Shown piece by piece: positions 44,756-53,871 of a DNA stretch of 64,000 nt. This stretch comes from Labrenzia sp. PHM005 (lineage in GTDB: Bacteria; Pseudomonadota; Alphaproteobacteria; Rhizobiales; Stappiaceae). The notes under the pieces were generated by a model that had not been told where the DNA came from, did no database searches, and saw only the letters and a program-made list of their open reading frames with translations. Numbering within the stretch: the first letter of the stretch is position 1; each line of letters begins with the position of its first letter. The stretch is taken from assembly GCF_006517275.1 (NCBI RefSeq), contig NZ_CP041191.1:862501-926500 (forward strand), read 5' to 3'. The translations under genes were made by a program, and so were the position numbers.

Positions 44756-44926
44756 ATGGCACTCCGTTCAGTTTCGCATTTTCTACATCAGGTCGGTCAG
44801 GCCCAACGTATGTCAGCTGATTATGATCGCTTACGCCAAATGAGCCCGGAATGCCTGTCGCGTATGGGTGTGGAGCGCAACGATATCGCAACCCATCTCT
44901 ACAACAAGTACTTCGGCAACCGCTGA
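44756..44926 (+). CDS. Small DUF1127-like protein (56 residues)
   Basis: ATG 44756 to TGA 44926, preceded by AAAGGA 7 bases upstream. The middle reads YDRLRQMSPECLSRMGVERNDIATHLYNKYF, which fits the DUF1127-type helix pair (L..M....L..MG..R.DI). It is short enough to be missed by usual gene callers. A hairpin-type repeat (TAGGCA/TGCCTA at 44719-44737) sits before it. No assigned function. Confidence 0.75.
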   Translation: MALRSVSHFLHQVGQAQRMSADYDRLRQMSPECLSRMGVERNDIATHLYNKYFGNR

Positions 44927-45094
44927 TCCGATAGGACTGCGCGAAACGCCCGAAATTGCCGCGACGTCGACAATATGCAGCTTCTGAAAGCCATATCGGC
45001 AGTTCTTTGATTGACATCCCCTTGCCCGCTCCCCTACATCGCTTGGATGTTTTGCAGACGGACCCGTCTGCTGTATGGGCAAGAGGACAGCTGA

Positions 45095-45928
45095 ATGACG
45101 GAAACGCGTATCGATCGCCGGTTTAAAGCCTGTGCCGAAGCGGGCCGCCCCGCATTGGTCACCTTTATTACAGCTGGCGACCCGGACCTTGAGACGTCAC
45201 AAGCGATCTTGAATGCCCTCCCGGCCGCCGGTGCCGATGTGATAGAACTGGGCATGCCGTTCTCCGACCCAATGGCTGAAGGTATTCCGATCCAGCTCGC
45301 CAACCAGCGTGCGCTCGCCGCCGGGCACACAATGGATAAAACGCTGGACATGGTCCGCGCGTTTCGTAAACAAGATCAAGACACGCCGATCATTCTGATG
45401 GGCTACTACAATCCGATCTATGTTCGTGATCCGGTGAAATTCGTTCAGGTCGCCAAGGACGCCGGTGTTGACGGCTTCATTATTGTCGACGTGCCTGCTG
45501 AAGCGGATGACGAGTTCTGCATTCCAGCTCTGGACGCCGGACTGAACTTCATTCGTCTGGCAACCCCCACCACCGATGACAAGCGCCTGCCGGCCGTTCT
45601 GGCCAATACCTCCGGTTTCGTCTATTACGTCTCCGTGACCGGTATTACGGGCGCAAAAATCGCTGATACGGGCCGCGTTACGGCCGCTGTCAACCGGATT
45701 AAGGGTCATACGGATCTGCCGGTTGCGGTCGGATTTGGCGTCAAAACCGCAGAACAGGCTGCAGACATCGGCAAGGACGCGGACGGCGTCGTGGTCGGTT
45801 CTGTTCTTGTAAATGCAGTCAAGGACAGCCTGGATGCTAACGGAAAGGCAACGGACCGGACCGTAAAAGCGGTCGCCGATGTGGTTGCTGACCTGGCTTC
45901 TGGGTGTGCGCGGGCCCGCGCGGCCTAA
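45095..45928 (+). CDS. trpA: Tryptophan synthase alpha chain
   Basis: 277 residues. The catalytic Glu ([15 protein letters not shown]) and catalytic Asp ([14 protein letters not shown]) and the phosphate loop [11 protein letters not shown] match TrpA. It releases indole from indole-glycerol phosphate for the beta chain. In most relatives trpA follows trpB directly; here they are 817 bases apart with two small genes and a terminator between. AGGACAGCTG precedes the ATG. Confidence 0.97.
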   Translation: MTETRIDRRFKACAEAGRPALVTFITAGDPDLETSQAILNALPAAGADVIELGMPFSDPMAEGIPIQLANQRALAAGHTMDKTLDMVRAFRKQDQDTPIILMGYYNPIYVRDPVKFVQVAKDAGVDGFIIVDVPAEADDEFCIPALDAGLNFIRLATPTTDDKRLPAVLANTSGFVYYVSVTGITGAKIADTGRVTAAVNRIKGHTDLPVAVGFGVKTAEQAADIGKDADGVVVGSVLVNAVKDSLDANGKATDRTVKAVADVVADLASGCARARAA

Positions 45929-45932
45929 AGCT

Positions 45933-45984
45933 AGATCAGCGGCTTTTCAGGTTGAATCGCTTGAACAGCCAAAAGCTGATCGAT
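45933..45984 (+). terminator. Hairpin after trpA
   Basis: GATCAGC and GCTGATC arms with TTTT/AAAA extension (GATCAGCGGCTTTT ... AAAAGCTGATC), just after the trpA stop. The outer stem has a bulge and no clean T-run follows, so it is a weak terminator call. Confidence 0.45.
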
Positions 45985-45994
45985 TTTAAGGTGG

Positions 45995-46036
45995 TAGAGC
46001 ATCTTGTCTGCGTTCGCCTGAACACAGGATGCTCTA
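45995..46036. repeat. TAGAGCATC...GATGCTCTA palindromic element
   Basis: Nine-base perfect arms TAGAGCATC (45995-46003) and GATGCTCTA (46028-46036) enclose a 24-base loop. Palindromes with a GAGCAT-type arm are dispersed intergenic repeats in many Hyphomicrobiales, so this may be one copy. It lies between trpA and accD. Confidence 0.55.
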
Positions 46037-46109
46037 GGCCTTAAAAATGTACCTTTTCCAGCGGACACAGTCCGTTGTTGTGTAACTTTAGTAGACGGAC
46101 GCGTTTGAC

Positions 46110-47069
46110 GTGAACTGGATCAACTCAATTGTGCGCCCCAAGATCAGTGGTCTTTGGAAGAAGCGCGAAGTTCCGGAAAACCTCTGGATCAAATGCCCTG
46201 AAACGGGCGAAATGGTGTTTCACCGGGATCTCGAGGCCAATCTTTGGGTCATTCCAAGTTCTGGCCACCATATGCGTATGCCGGCACGCAAACGGTTGGA
46301 CTCCTTCTTTGATGAAGGCAACTACACGCGCCTCGAAACACCGGATGTTACCGCCGATCCGCTCAAGTTCCGCGACAGCAAACGCTATACCGACCGGTTG
46401 AAGGATGCCCGTTCCAAAACCGGCGAAGAAGAAGCCATTCATGTAGCGCAAGGCAAAGTCAACGGTATGGACCTGACCGTTGCCATTCAGGATTTCGCCT
46501 TTGTCGGTGGATCTTTGGGCATGGCCGTTGGCGAAGCCATCCTTTCCGGAATGATGAAGGCGGTTGAAGACAAAACACCTTTTGTGATGTTCGCAGCTTC
46601 CGGCGGTGCGCGCATGCAGGAGGGGATCTTGTCGTTGATGCAGATGCCGCGCACCACAGCTGGTATCCAGATGTTGCGCGAAGCCGGCCTGCCATACATC
46701 GTGGTTCTGACCAACCCGACAACCGGGGGTGTCTCAGCATCTTATGCGATGCTCGGTGATGTGCACATTGCAGAGCCGGGCGCCATGATCGGTTTTGCCG
46801 GCCGCCGCGTCATTGAACAGACCGTGCGGGAAAAGCTGCCGGACGACTTCCAGACCGCTGAGTACCTACTTGATCATGGCATGGTCGACATGGTTGTGCC
46901 GCGTCAAGAAATGAAAGACACGATTTCCCGGGTTTGCGGTATCTTGATGAAACGCGAAGTCGAATTGCCAACAGTGGCGTTGGAAGCCCCGAAGGCTGAA
47001 AACAACAACGTGGAAGAGCCGACGCAGGACACCCAAGAACCGGAAAAACAGCCTGAAGTCGCTGAATAA
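46110..47069 (+). CDS. accD: Acetyl-CoA carboxylase carboxyltransferase beta subunit
   Basis: 319 residues, GTG start. The carboxyltransferase core is intact: [36 protein letters not shown] and [16 protein letters not shown]. The N-terminal zinc ribbon, however, keeps only one of four Cys: [11 protein letters not shown] (Cys29, Thr32) and [12 protein letters not shown] (Ile48, Ser51) replace CxxC...CxxC. I recall similar loss in other alphaproteobacterial AccD, so it is lineage-typical rather than damage. The C-terminus ends in an acidic tail of about 40 residues. It makes malonyl-CoA with AccA. Confidence 0.95.
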   Translation: MNWINSIVRPKISGLWKKREVPENLWIKCPETGEMVFHRDLEANLWVIPSSGHHMRMPARKRLDSFFDEGNYTRLETPDVTADPLKFRDSKRYTDRLKDARSKTGEEEAIHVAQGKVNGMDLTVAIQDFAFVGGSLGMAVGEAILSGMMKAVEDKTPFVMFAASGGARMQEGILSLMQMPRTTAGIQMLREAGLPYIVVLTNPTTGGVSASYAMLGDVHIAEPGAMIGFAGRRVIEQTVREKLPDDFQTAEYLLDHGMVDMVVPRQEMKDTISRVCGILMKREVELPTVALEAPKAENNNVEEPTQDTQEPEKQPEVAE

Positions 47070-47077
47070 GTGTAAGA

Positions 47078-47120
47078 ATCTGACTGGCTGATGTCGCTTT
47101 TCAGCCATGGTCAGTCAGAT
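47078..47120 (+). terminator. Hairpin after accD
   Basis: ATCTGACTGGCTGA and TCAGCC-ATGG-TCAGTCAGAT pair to a long stem (9 outer plus 6 inner bases, with a bulge), followed by CCGGGTGCTTTTTCG. Located 8 bases after accD, so it is a probable terminator. Confidence 0.6.
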
Positions 47121-47208
47121 CCGGGTGCTTTTTCGATTTCGCCTGCTGCTATGTCCTGCAGATGGCAAATAGCTAAAGCACGAAGTACAGGACCCTGCGG
47201 AGGGCCCC

Positions 47209-48525
47209 TTGGATCAAATCACAAGAATACTCGACCGGCTGCTAGCGCTGCATCCCAAAGAGATTGATCTCTCCCTGGGACGTATGCACCGCTTGCTCGA
47301 CGCGCTCGGCTCGCCCGAAAAACGCCTACCACCGGTCATTCATATCGCCGGTACCAATGGTAAAGGCTCGGTGACGGCAACGTTGCGCGCCATTCTGGAA
47401 GCCTCCGGAAAACGCTGTCATGTCTATACGTCCCCGCATCTGGTCTCTTTCAACGAGCGGATCCGCCTGGGAACAGACGGAAAATACGTTTCTGATCCAG
47501 TGCTCTTTGATGCCTTGCAACGCTGCGAAGAAGCCAACGGCGGCGAAGAAATCACCTTTTTTGAGATCACAACGGCAGCGGCATTGTTGCTCTTTGCCGA
47601 ACATCCGGCCGATGTCGTCCTTCTGGAAGTTGGCCTGGGCGGACGCTTAGACGCCACTAATGTCATCAATGAGCCGTTGGTGTCGGTGATCACGCCTGTC
47701 TCCATGGATCATGAGAAATTCCTCGGTGACGATCTCACCGTGATTGCAGCCGAAAAAGCAGGCATCATCAAACCGGGGGTTCCGGTGGTATCCGCTGAAC
47801 AGGATCCGGACGTGCTCAAGGTGATCGAACGCCAGGCCGCGAGAAACAAAACCCGTGTCGATGTCTTTGGTCAGGACTTTGTTTCCCAGCTGGACCAAGG
47901 ACGGATGACCTTTCAAGACGAAGACGGATTGCTGGATTTGCCGCAACCGGTTCTTGGCGGAAGCCACCAGTTCGCCAATGCTGCTCTGGCGATGGCCGCA
48001 CTCAAAACAACGGGGTTGCTGCCAGACGAAGATGTCATCAGCACTGGGCTTAAATCCGTCAATTGGCCTGGTAGACTGCAGCCGCTTACGCACGGTCCGC
48101 TCGTCGATATGTGCCCGGAAGGGTCGGAAGTCTGGCTCGACGGCGGGCACAATCCCGGTGCTGGTGTTTCTATCGCCCAATTTATGGGCGAACAGGAAGA
48201 ACGAGCTCCCCGGCCGCTGTATCTGATTGCCGGAATGCTCACGACAAAAGATCCTAGCGGGTTTTTCCGTCCGTTCGATGGGCTGGTCCGCCATGTAGGT
48301 ACGGTGCCGATTGCGACCACCAACACGGCCCGTTCTCCCGAAGAATTGGCGGACCTGGCACGCTGTGCTGGCCTTGAAGCCACGCCGTTTCCCTCCCTAG
48401 ACGCAGCCATAGCCGATGTGGCAGCTTGTGCCGCAGACGATGGCGAAGCCCCGCGGATACTGATTTGCGGCTCGCTTTATCTTGCCGGTGAGGCCCTTGC
48501 CCGGAACAATATGGCACCGGACTAA
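47209..48525 (+). CDS. folC: Folylpolyglutamate synthase / dihydrofolate synthase
   Basis: 438 residues from a TTG start at 47209, supported by CGGAGGG just before. The ATP loop IAGTNGKGSVTATLR, SPHLVSFNERIRLG and the GLGGRLDATNVI motif match FolC. The enzyme adds glutamate to folates and joins dihydropteroate to glutamate. It follows accD as in many alphaproteobacteria; a hairpin separates the two. Confidence 0.95.
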   Translation: MDQITRILDRLLALHPKEIDLSLGRMHRLLDALGSPEKRLPPVIHIAGTNGKGSVTATLRAILEASGKRCHVYTSPHLVSFNERIRLGTDGKYVSDPVLFDALQRCEEANGGEEITFFEITTAAALLLFAEHPADVVLLEVGLGGRLDATNVINEPLVSVITPVSMDHEKFLGDDLTVIAAEKAGIIKPGVPVVSAEQDPDVLKVIERQAARNKTRVDVFGQDFVSQLDQGRMTFQDEDGLLDLPQPVLGGSHQFANAALAMAALKTTGLLPDEDVISTGLKSVNWPGRLQPLTHGPLVDMCPEGSEVWLDGGHNPGAGVSIAQFMGEQEERAPRPLYLIAGMLTTKDPSGFFRPFDGLVRHVGTVPIATTNTARSPEELADLARCAGLEATPFPSLDAAIADVAACAADDGEAPRILICGSLYLAGEALARNNMAPD

Positions 48526-48559
48526 GCCTCACCCTCCGGTATATGGTGGAGGTTTTAGT

Positions 48560-49822
48560 ATGCTTTTGTCCGGTCCGGCGCTCAAACGGGTCGCTGCAGG
48601 TTTGATGTTTGTAGGTTTTTTGACCGGACCTGCTCTTAGTCTGTCTGATCAATATGAAACGGCGCCAGAACAGGCTCCAGCTACGCTCCTTAACGGTAAA
48701 GACTTTGGCCCCGGCTATGCCATTCTTCCGCCGGTTCGCAGCAACGGCTTTTTCTATGCCTATCAGCTCCAAGCCAGCCAAGGTGTCGAAACGGTTCAAG
48801 GAACCGGACTTCTCAACCTGCGGCTATCGGAAATCAAAGCCTATGTCGCTTTGGAAAGCCTAAAAAAAGATACGAGCTTTCTCGAAGGCCTGAAACAATC
48901 GGCGCAAAAACCAGTCGATTTTGTTGAGAGCACCATTAGCGACCCGGTCGGCACAGCAAAAAACACCGTGTCAGGCGTCGGGCGCGTATTCGGCCGGCTC
49001 GGCAAGGGGGTGGAAGCCGCTGTGACCGGACAAGGCGGGTCTGCGACAGACATTGCAAAGTCTATCACCGGGCAGGCAAAAGCACGGCGCGAGTTGGCGG
49101 TTGAACTGGGGGTGGACCCTTATACCTTCGACAAGCTTCTGTCGGCCAAGCTCGATGAAACCGCCAGTGTGACCGCGGCAGGCAGCTGGACCGTGACTGC
49201 GATCACGGCGCTGATCCCCGGAGGGGTGTTTGTAAATGCGACCCGGACGGCTGATGATTTTCGGAATGTGATCGTCGACAGCACCGAAAATGAACTGCGC
49301 GAGCGGACAGCGGAGACTTTCCGCTCTGCTGGGATCTCTGAAACCAATATCCTGAAGATCGAAGCCAACCCACACTATACAGCGTCTGAAAAAGCTGCGA
49401 TCGCCTATCAGCTGGCCGCAATGCCCGGTGTTCAAAACTTGGATCTGATTGCCGAAGACGTTGCAAAAGCGGCAGAGCGCAGTCCGGCCTATTTCCAACT
49501 ACGCCGCGTCGTGCTTCTCGAAAACTACAACAGAACCATCTCCGGACTGGGCCAAATCCGTGACGTCGCCGGACTTTCAGTCGCTATCCGGCGCGACGGC
49601 ATGGCGGCAATCGTGATGCCCTACGACATCGTTGCCTGGACACAAACAACGGCAATGACGTTTTCAAGCCTGCAGGAAGGGCTCAACCAGCTCCCCTTTC
49701 CGCCAACCGGTGTTGACTTGCTGATCACCGGAGATCTCACCCAAATGGCCGCGGAGCGCCTGACTGCCTATGGATGGCAGATCACTGGCAACTTTCCGAT
49801 GCCGGACGGCCCGGTGCATTAG
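48560..49822 (+). CDS. Exported protein of unknown function
   Basis: 420 residues with a signal peptide (MLLSGPALKRVAAGLMFVGF, cleaved after LTGPALS or so). The body is mainly predicted alpha-helix with segments such as TISDPVGTAKNTVSGVGRVFG and TAVTG-like Gly-rich stretches. The second half has two internal repeats of the type LAAMPGVQNLDLIA, and a C-terminal LLITGDLTQMAAERLTAYGW. It is not a family I recognise. It lies 34 bases after folC, so it may be in its operon; the start at 48560 avoids overlapping folC. Confidence 0.65.
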   Translation: MLLSGPALKRVAAGLMFVGFLTGPALSLSDQYETAPEQAPATLLNGKDFGPGYAILPPVRSNGFFYAYQLQASQGVETVQGTGLLNLRLSEIKAYVALESLKKDTSFLEGLKQSAQKPVDFVESTISDPVGTAKNTVSGVGRVFGRLGKGVEAAVTGQGGSATDIAKSITGQAKARRELAVELGVDPYTFDKLLSAKLDETASVTAAGSWTVTAITALIPGGVFVNATRTADDFRNVIVDSTENELRERTAETFRSAGISETNILKIEANPHYTASEKAAIAYQLAAMPGVQNLDLIAEDVAKAAERSPAYFQLRRVVLLENYNRTISGLGQIRDVAGLSVAIRRDGMAAIVMPYDIVAWTQTTAMTFSSLQEGLNQLPFPPTGVDLLITGDLTQMAAERLTAYGWQITGNFPMPDGPVH

Positions 49823-50152
49823 GCTGTTTTGCGTTATTACTTAGCCTCCCCGGCCTTGAGCCGGGGAAATCGCAGATTTGGCGAACTGCGCTCAGACCAA
49901 GATTTCTGATCGGACTTTAAGGGTCATCCCCGCCCCCGAGCGGGGATCTACTCGCGATCCCACTTGCCGCAGGTTATGCGTATTTGCGCAAAAGCTCTGC
50001 AAACGAGTGGATCCCCGGTCTCTGCTTCGCGACGCCAGGGATGACTGTCGCGAGTATGGTTACAATCCATCTCTTTCGGCACTCGTATGTATCACGAACT
50101 CCATTCGCCTCTCGCGCCGCAGTCTTCAACCATGACGGCCAACAAAGTTGTT
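49823..50152. repeat. Intergenic palindromic element, 330 bases without a gene
   Basis: Contains a CCCCGGC-CTTGA-GCCGGGG hairpin (49848-49866), a GTCATCCC/GGGATGAC pair 49923-50045 that bounds a 123-base unit, and within it ATCCCCGC/GCGGGGAT (49926-49947) and CGCGA-type ends. Elements beginning GTCATCCC and ending GGGATGAC recur through genomes of this group. The first hairpin is shared almost exactly with the one at 12339-12392, so at least two dispersed copies occur in this window. Confidence 0.65.
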
Positions 50153-51070
50153 TCAAACACACTCCAGAACCGGTCCGGAAAGGCCGGTTTCCCAGCCCAA
50201 AATGGCGCGTTTGCGGGTGAGGCCCCAGTGATAACCGCCAAGCTTTCCGCCTTTGGCGAGCACCCGGTGGCAGGGCACCACAAAGGAAATCGGATTACGC
50301 CCGACCGCAGATCCGACCGCCCGGGAGGCCTTCGGACTTCCAAGGCAAGCGGCAATATCGGAATAGGTGGTCGCTTTGCCCATCGGGATCTTTAAAAGCG
50401 TTTGCCAGACCCGGATCTCAAAGTCGGTGCCAATCATAACGATGTTCAGCGGCTGATCTTCCTGCCATTTCTCCGGATCAAACACACGGCCCGCATATTT
50501 GGCTGTTTCTTCTTGGTCTTTATGAAACGCGGCTGCCGGCCAGCGTTCACACATATCAGCAAGTGCGGTGCCTTCTTCGCCCGGATCGGCAAATCCCAAC
50601 CCTGCCAAGCCCTTGTCTGTTGCCATGATCAGGACCTGACCGAACGGGGAGGGATGAAATCCATAGGCAATCTTCAACCCGGCACCCCGGTTTCTATAAT
50701 CGCCGGGCGTCATGGCTTCATGGGTTACAAACAGATCATGCAGCCTGGAGGACCCAGACAAACCGACTTCGTAAGAGGCATCAAGCACGCTGGCGGTATC
50801 GCGCAACAACGCCTTCGCATGATCCAACGTGATCGCCTGCAAGAATTGCTTGGGGGTGAGCCCAGCCCAGCGTGCAAAAACCCGCTGCAGCTGGATCGGT
50901 TGCAATCCAGCTTCCTTGGCCAGCAACTCCAGCGTCGGCTGGTCCCGCCAATCCTCGGTGATCCGCTTCAAGGTCTGCCGGACGACCGCATAATTTTCCG
51001 CTGCTTCCTCACCAACTGAAATCGGCTGCGGATCTGAAGTGAACTGGGAAAGATCGAGTGCTTTGGTCAT
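50153..51070 (-). CDS. ada: Ada-like methylated-DNA--cysteine methyltransferase with AraC domain
   Basis: 305 residues from ATG 51070. N-terminal AraC-type helix-turn-helix (about 28-108, PTLELLAKEAGLQPIQLQRVF) then the O6-alkylguanine transferase domain with the active Cys in VVPCHRVLAKGGKLGGYHWG and the YSDIAACLGSPKASRAVG segment. The N-terminal Zn/methylphosphotriester domain of Escherichia coli Ada is absent. It repairs O6-methylguanine and probably regulates its own or other repair genes. Confidence 0.9.
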   Translation of the reverse strand: MTKALDLSQFTSDPQPISVGEEAAENYAVVRQTLKRITEDWRDQPTLELLAKEAGLQPIQLQRVFARWAGLTPKQFLQAITLDHAKALLRDTASVLDASYEVGLSGSSRLHDLFVTHEAMTPGDYRNRGAGLKIAYGFHPSPFGQVLIMATDKGLAGLGFADPGEEGTALADMCERWPAAAFHKDQEETAKYAGRVFDPEKWQEDQPLNIVMIGTDFEIRVWQTLLKIPMGKATTYSDIAACLGSPKASRAVGSAVGRNPISFVVPCHRVLAKGGKLGGYHWGLTRKRAILGWETGLSGPVLECV

Positions 51071-51148
51071 TGAAGAACCGTCTGTTTCTAAATCTGGTGC
51101 CACTATACTCTGCGCTAAACGCGGCAGCGACCCGATTTGCGAGGCAGA

Positions 51149-51610
51149 TTACCCCAGCACATCCTTAAAAAGGTCTGCAGAGACGGCTGGTCCTTTCCGG
51201 GTGCTCAACAGTATGTTTGTTTCCGACCCTGAAATACCGTCTATCAACCGGATGCGGTGAAGGGCATCGTCAAAGGCCGCCAAGTCCCGCGTCGCAATTT
51301 CCAGGATCAAGTCCCACTTGCCGTTGGTGGAGTGGATCGCCCTGACTTCCGTCATGGCGCCCAGCGCCCTGGACACCGGATCGGTGTTCTGACCATCCAC
51401 CTCGACCAGCGTAATCGCGCGGATCGGCAGGTCGCGCCAATCATCACGCAAAACCGCCGTGAACCCCAAGATCTCTCCATTGTCGGTGAGCTTCTCCATT
51501 CGGGACCGAACCGTTGCCCGCGAGACTTTGAGATCGCTTGCCAAATCGGACACGGACCGGCGGCCATCATGGCGTAAGAGCGAGATGAGACGGGTATCAA
51601 GATCATCCAT
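51149..51610 (-). CDS. Lrp/AsnC-family regulator of arginine catabolism
   Basis: 153 residues from ATG 51610 (MDDLDTRLISLLRHDGR). Winged helix (VSDLASDLKVSRATVRSRMEKL) and a RAM domain, LVEVDGQNTDPVSRALGAM. Divergent from the arginase gene with a TTATCA/TGATAA palindrome between, so it probably controls the arginase-ornithine cyclodeaminase unit, as Lrp-type ArgR/PutR do elsewhere. The frame to 51925 is rejected because it reads into the arginase gene. Confidence 0.92.
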   Translation of the reverse strand: MDDLDTRLISLLRHDGRRSVSDLASDLKVSRATVRSRMEKLTDNGEILGFTAVLRDDWRDLPIRAITLVEVDGQNTDPVSRALGAMTEVRAIHSTNGKWDLILEIATRDLAAFDDALHRIRLIDGISGSETNILLSTRKGPAVSADLFKDVLG

Positions 51611-51633
51611 TTTATCAATCCGGGAAACATGAC

Positions 51634-51648
51634 TTATCAAATTGATAA
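51634..51648. promoter_or_regulatory. Lrp-type palindrome before arginase
   Basis: TTATCAAATTGATAA, 6-base perfect arms with AAT centre, lies 24 bases before the Lrp start and 97 before the arginase start. A second pair CACTT/AAGTG around TTGATC is at 51658-51673. Lrp-family proteins bind such AT-rich palindromes, so these are good candidates for its operator. Confidence 0.55.
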
Positions 51649-51744
51649 TTCTGACCGCACTTTTGATCAAGTGACTGGATTTACTCCGCCGCGTCAAATT
51701 CGCACAGTCCCCGCAATAAAACCTGGCGCAAAGGCACGCGGATC

Positions 51745-52680
51745 GTGGAGCAAAAGAATATCGTACTGGTCGGAGCACCGATTGAGGAAGGCGCAGGCCG
51801 GCGCGGCTGCGTGATGGGCCCTGACGCCTACCGAACCGCCGGCCTTGCCGATACGCTGGAAGCGCTCGGCCACTTGGTGACTGACGCAGGCAATCTCTGG
51901 CCTGAGAATGCCGAGGACGCCACACCGCCGAACGGTACAGTCAAAAACTTTGAAGCCTATGCCGGCTGGACCCGAGCGCTTTATAGGAAAGCCGCGGATC
52001 TGGGTTCTGGCGACAGTTTTCCGATCTATATGGGCGGCGATCATGCGATGGCTGCCGGTACCGTTGCCGGACACGCCAAATCGGCCGCCGAAAACGGTCG
52101 GCCTCTATTTGTACTCTGGCTCGATGCCCATTCTGATTTTCATACCCTCGACAGCACTGGAAGCGGAAATTTGCACGGCACGCCTCTCGCATTTGCCTGC
52201 GGATTGCCCGGGTTTGATGCACTTTTAGGGGCACCTTTACAGTATCCGGTGGCGCCAGAGCGGGTGGAAATCATGGGGGTGCGCTCCATCGATGACGCGG
52301 AGCGGGAGTTTCTTTTGAAACACGGCGCCGGTGTCTCGGACATGCGCCAGATCGATGAAGACGGGATCGGCGCCCTTCTTGAACCGTTTCTGGAGCGTGT
52401 GCGCACCGTCAATGGCCTTTTGCATGTCAGCCTGGACGTCGATTTCCTGGATCCTGACATCGCACCCGCTGTCGGCACTACCGTGCCGGGAGGCGCAACC
52501 TTCCGCGAAGCCCATCTTGTCATGGAAATGCTGCATGACAGCGGCCTCGTGACGTCGCTCGACCTGGTTGAGCTCAACCCGTTTTTGGATGAACGCGGCA
52601 AGACCGCTCGCCTGATGGTGGATCTCGCCGGCAGCCTCTTTGGCCGCCGCGTCTTCGACCGTCCGACACGTAGCTATTAA
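51745..52680 (+). CDS. rocF: Arginase
   Basis: 311 residues from GTG 51745. Mn ligands are visible: GGDHAMAAG, DAHSDFH, and SLDVDFLDP, together with LHGTPLAFACG. It hydrolyses arginine to ornithine and urea. It is followed after 10 bases by ornithine cyclodeaminase, which takes ornithine to proline. Divergent Lrp-type gene likely regulates both. No urease gene is in the window. Confidence 0.94.
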   Translation: MEQKNIVLVGAPIEEGAGRRGCVMGPDAYRTAGLADTLEALGHLVTDAGNLWPENAEDATPPNGTVKNFEAYAGWTRALYRKAADLGSGDSFPIYMGGDHAMAAGTVAGHAKSAAENGRPLFVLWLDAHSDFHTLDSTGSGNLHGTPLAFACGLPGFDALLGAPLQYPVAPERVEIMGVRSIDDAEREFLLKHGAGVSDMRQIDEDGIGALLEPFLERVRTVNGLLHVSLDVDFLDPDIAPAVGTTVPGGATFREAHLVMEMLHDSGLVTSLDLVELNPFLDERGKTARLMVDLAGSLFGRRVFDRPTRSY

Positions 52681-52690
52681 AGGGAATACC

Positions 52691-53782
52691 ATGGCTGAGA
52701 TCCGTCACAACCCGAACCCGTCCGACTTGGCATTTGTGCCCTTTGTCAGTGTCGACCACATGATGGCCAATGTCCGCGCTATCGGTCCGGAAACCTTCAT
52801 GCGCGGCATCGCGGATTACATCGAACAGGATTTCCGCCGCTGGGAGAGTTTCGACAAGAAGCCGCGCATTCCGGCGCATGCACCGCAGGGTGTGATCGAG
52901 TTGATGCCGGCCAGTGATGATGAGTATTTCGGTTTTAAATATGTGAATGGGCATCCGGCTAACACCCGCACCGGTATGCAGACCGTCACCGGGTTTGGCG
53001 TCTTGTCTGAAATGTCGACCGGATATCCTGTTCTGTTTACAGAAATGACTATTCTGACTGCCCTGCGGACAGCAGCGAATTCGGCGTTGGCGGCCAAATA
53101 CTTGGCACCGAAGGGATCAAAGACCATGGCCATCATCGGCAATGGCGCCCAATCTGATTTCCAGTGCCTGGCGTTCAAAGACATGCTCGGCATTACCGAA
53201 ATCCGCGCCTATGACATCGAACCGGCTGCAAGCCTACGCCTTGCACGCAACCTGGCAAACTCCGGTTTGAACGTCACCATCTGCAAAACACCGGAAGACG
53301 CCATTGAAGGTGCAGAGATCATCACAACAGTGACTGCCGATAAACGGTACGCCACGATCCTGACCGACAACATGGTCGGCGCTGGCGTCCACATCAACGC
53401 GATCGGCGGCGATTGTCCGGGCAAGACGGAACTTCACAAAGATATTTTGCTGCGGTCGGATATCTTTGTCGAATTGACCGAACAGACCCGCGAAGAGGGT
53501 GAACTTCAGCAGCTCGATCCGGATCATCCAGTCACCGAGCTCTGGCAAGTCTATGCCGGCAAGGCCGAAGGCCGGACATCGGACAATCAGATCACGCTAT
53601 TCGACAGCGTTGGTTTTGCGATCGAAGATTTCGCGGCCCTGCGCTATGTGCATGATCTTTTGCCGAGCATGGGCCATTACGAAAAACTCGATCTGCTGGC
53701 CGACCCGGATGATCCGCGCGATCTCTTTGGTATGGTGCTGCGGTCTGGCGCGACCAACGGTGATCAAGCCGCTGCTGGCTAA
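52691..53782 (+). CDS. ocd: Ornithine cyclodeaminase
   Basis: 363 residues from ATG 52691 with AAAGGGA upstream. Contains the family features GFKYVNGHPANTRTGMQTV and the NAD fold around LAPKGSKTMAIIGNGAQSDFQ, then the Asp and Lys catalytic features near NAIGGDCPGKTEL. It converts ornithine to proline and ammonia. With arginase it completes a two-step route from arginine to proline for nitrogen. A strong terminator follows. Confidence 0.94.
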   Translation: MAEIRHNPNPSDLAFVPFVSVDHMMANVRAIGPETFMRGIADYIEQDFRRWESFDKKPRIPAHAPQGVIELMPASDDEYFGFKYVNGHPANTRTGMQTVTGFGVLSEMSTGYPVLFTEMTILTALRTAANSALAAKYLAPKGSKTMAIIGNGAQSDFQCLAFKDMLGITEIRAYDIEPAASLRLARNLANSGLNVTICKTPEDAIEGAEIITTVTADKRYATILTDNMVGAGVHINAIGGDCPGKTELHKDILLRSDIFVELTEQTREEGELQQLDPDHPVTELWQVYAGKAEGRTSDNQITLFDSVGFAIEDFAALRYVHDLLPSMGHYEKLDLLADPDDPRDLFGMVLRSGATNGDQAAAG

Positions 53783-53796
53783 ATCGAAAAAATTCT

Positions 53797-53822
53797 GCCA
53801 CCGCATCTGCGGTGGCTTTTTT
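53797..53822 (+). terminator. Terminator after ornithine cyclodeaminase
   Basis: GCCACCGC (53797-53804), loop ATCT, GCGGTGGC (53809-53816), then TTTTTT. A textbook factor-independent terminator, 14 bases past the stop codon; the convergent solute-binding gene ends at 53872. Confidence 0.92.
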
Positions 53823-53871
53823 GTGATCTAAAGGCCCAGGGATTTAACGGCACCTCAACCAAAGTGAAAAC

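Noticed and set aside
44703-45017. 104-codon minus-strand frame between trpB and trpA
   Set aside because: It lies opposite the 56-residue plus-strand gene, which has a ribosome-binding site and DUF1127-like motif; its own translation is Cys/Arg/Tyr rich.
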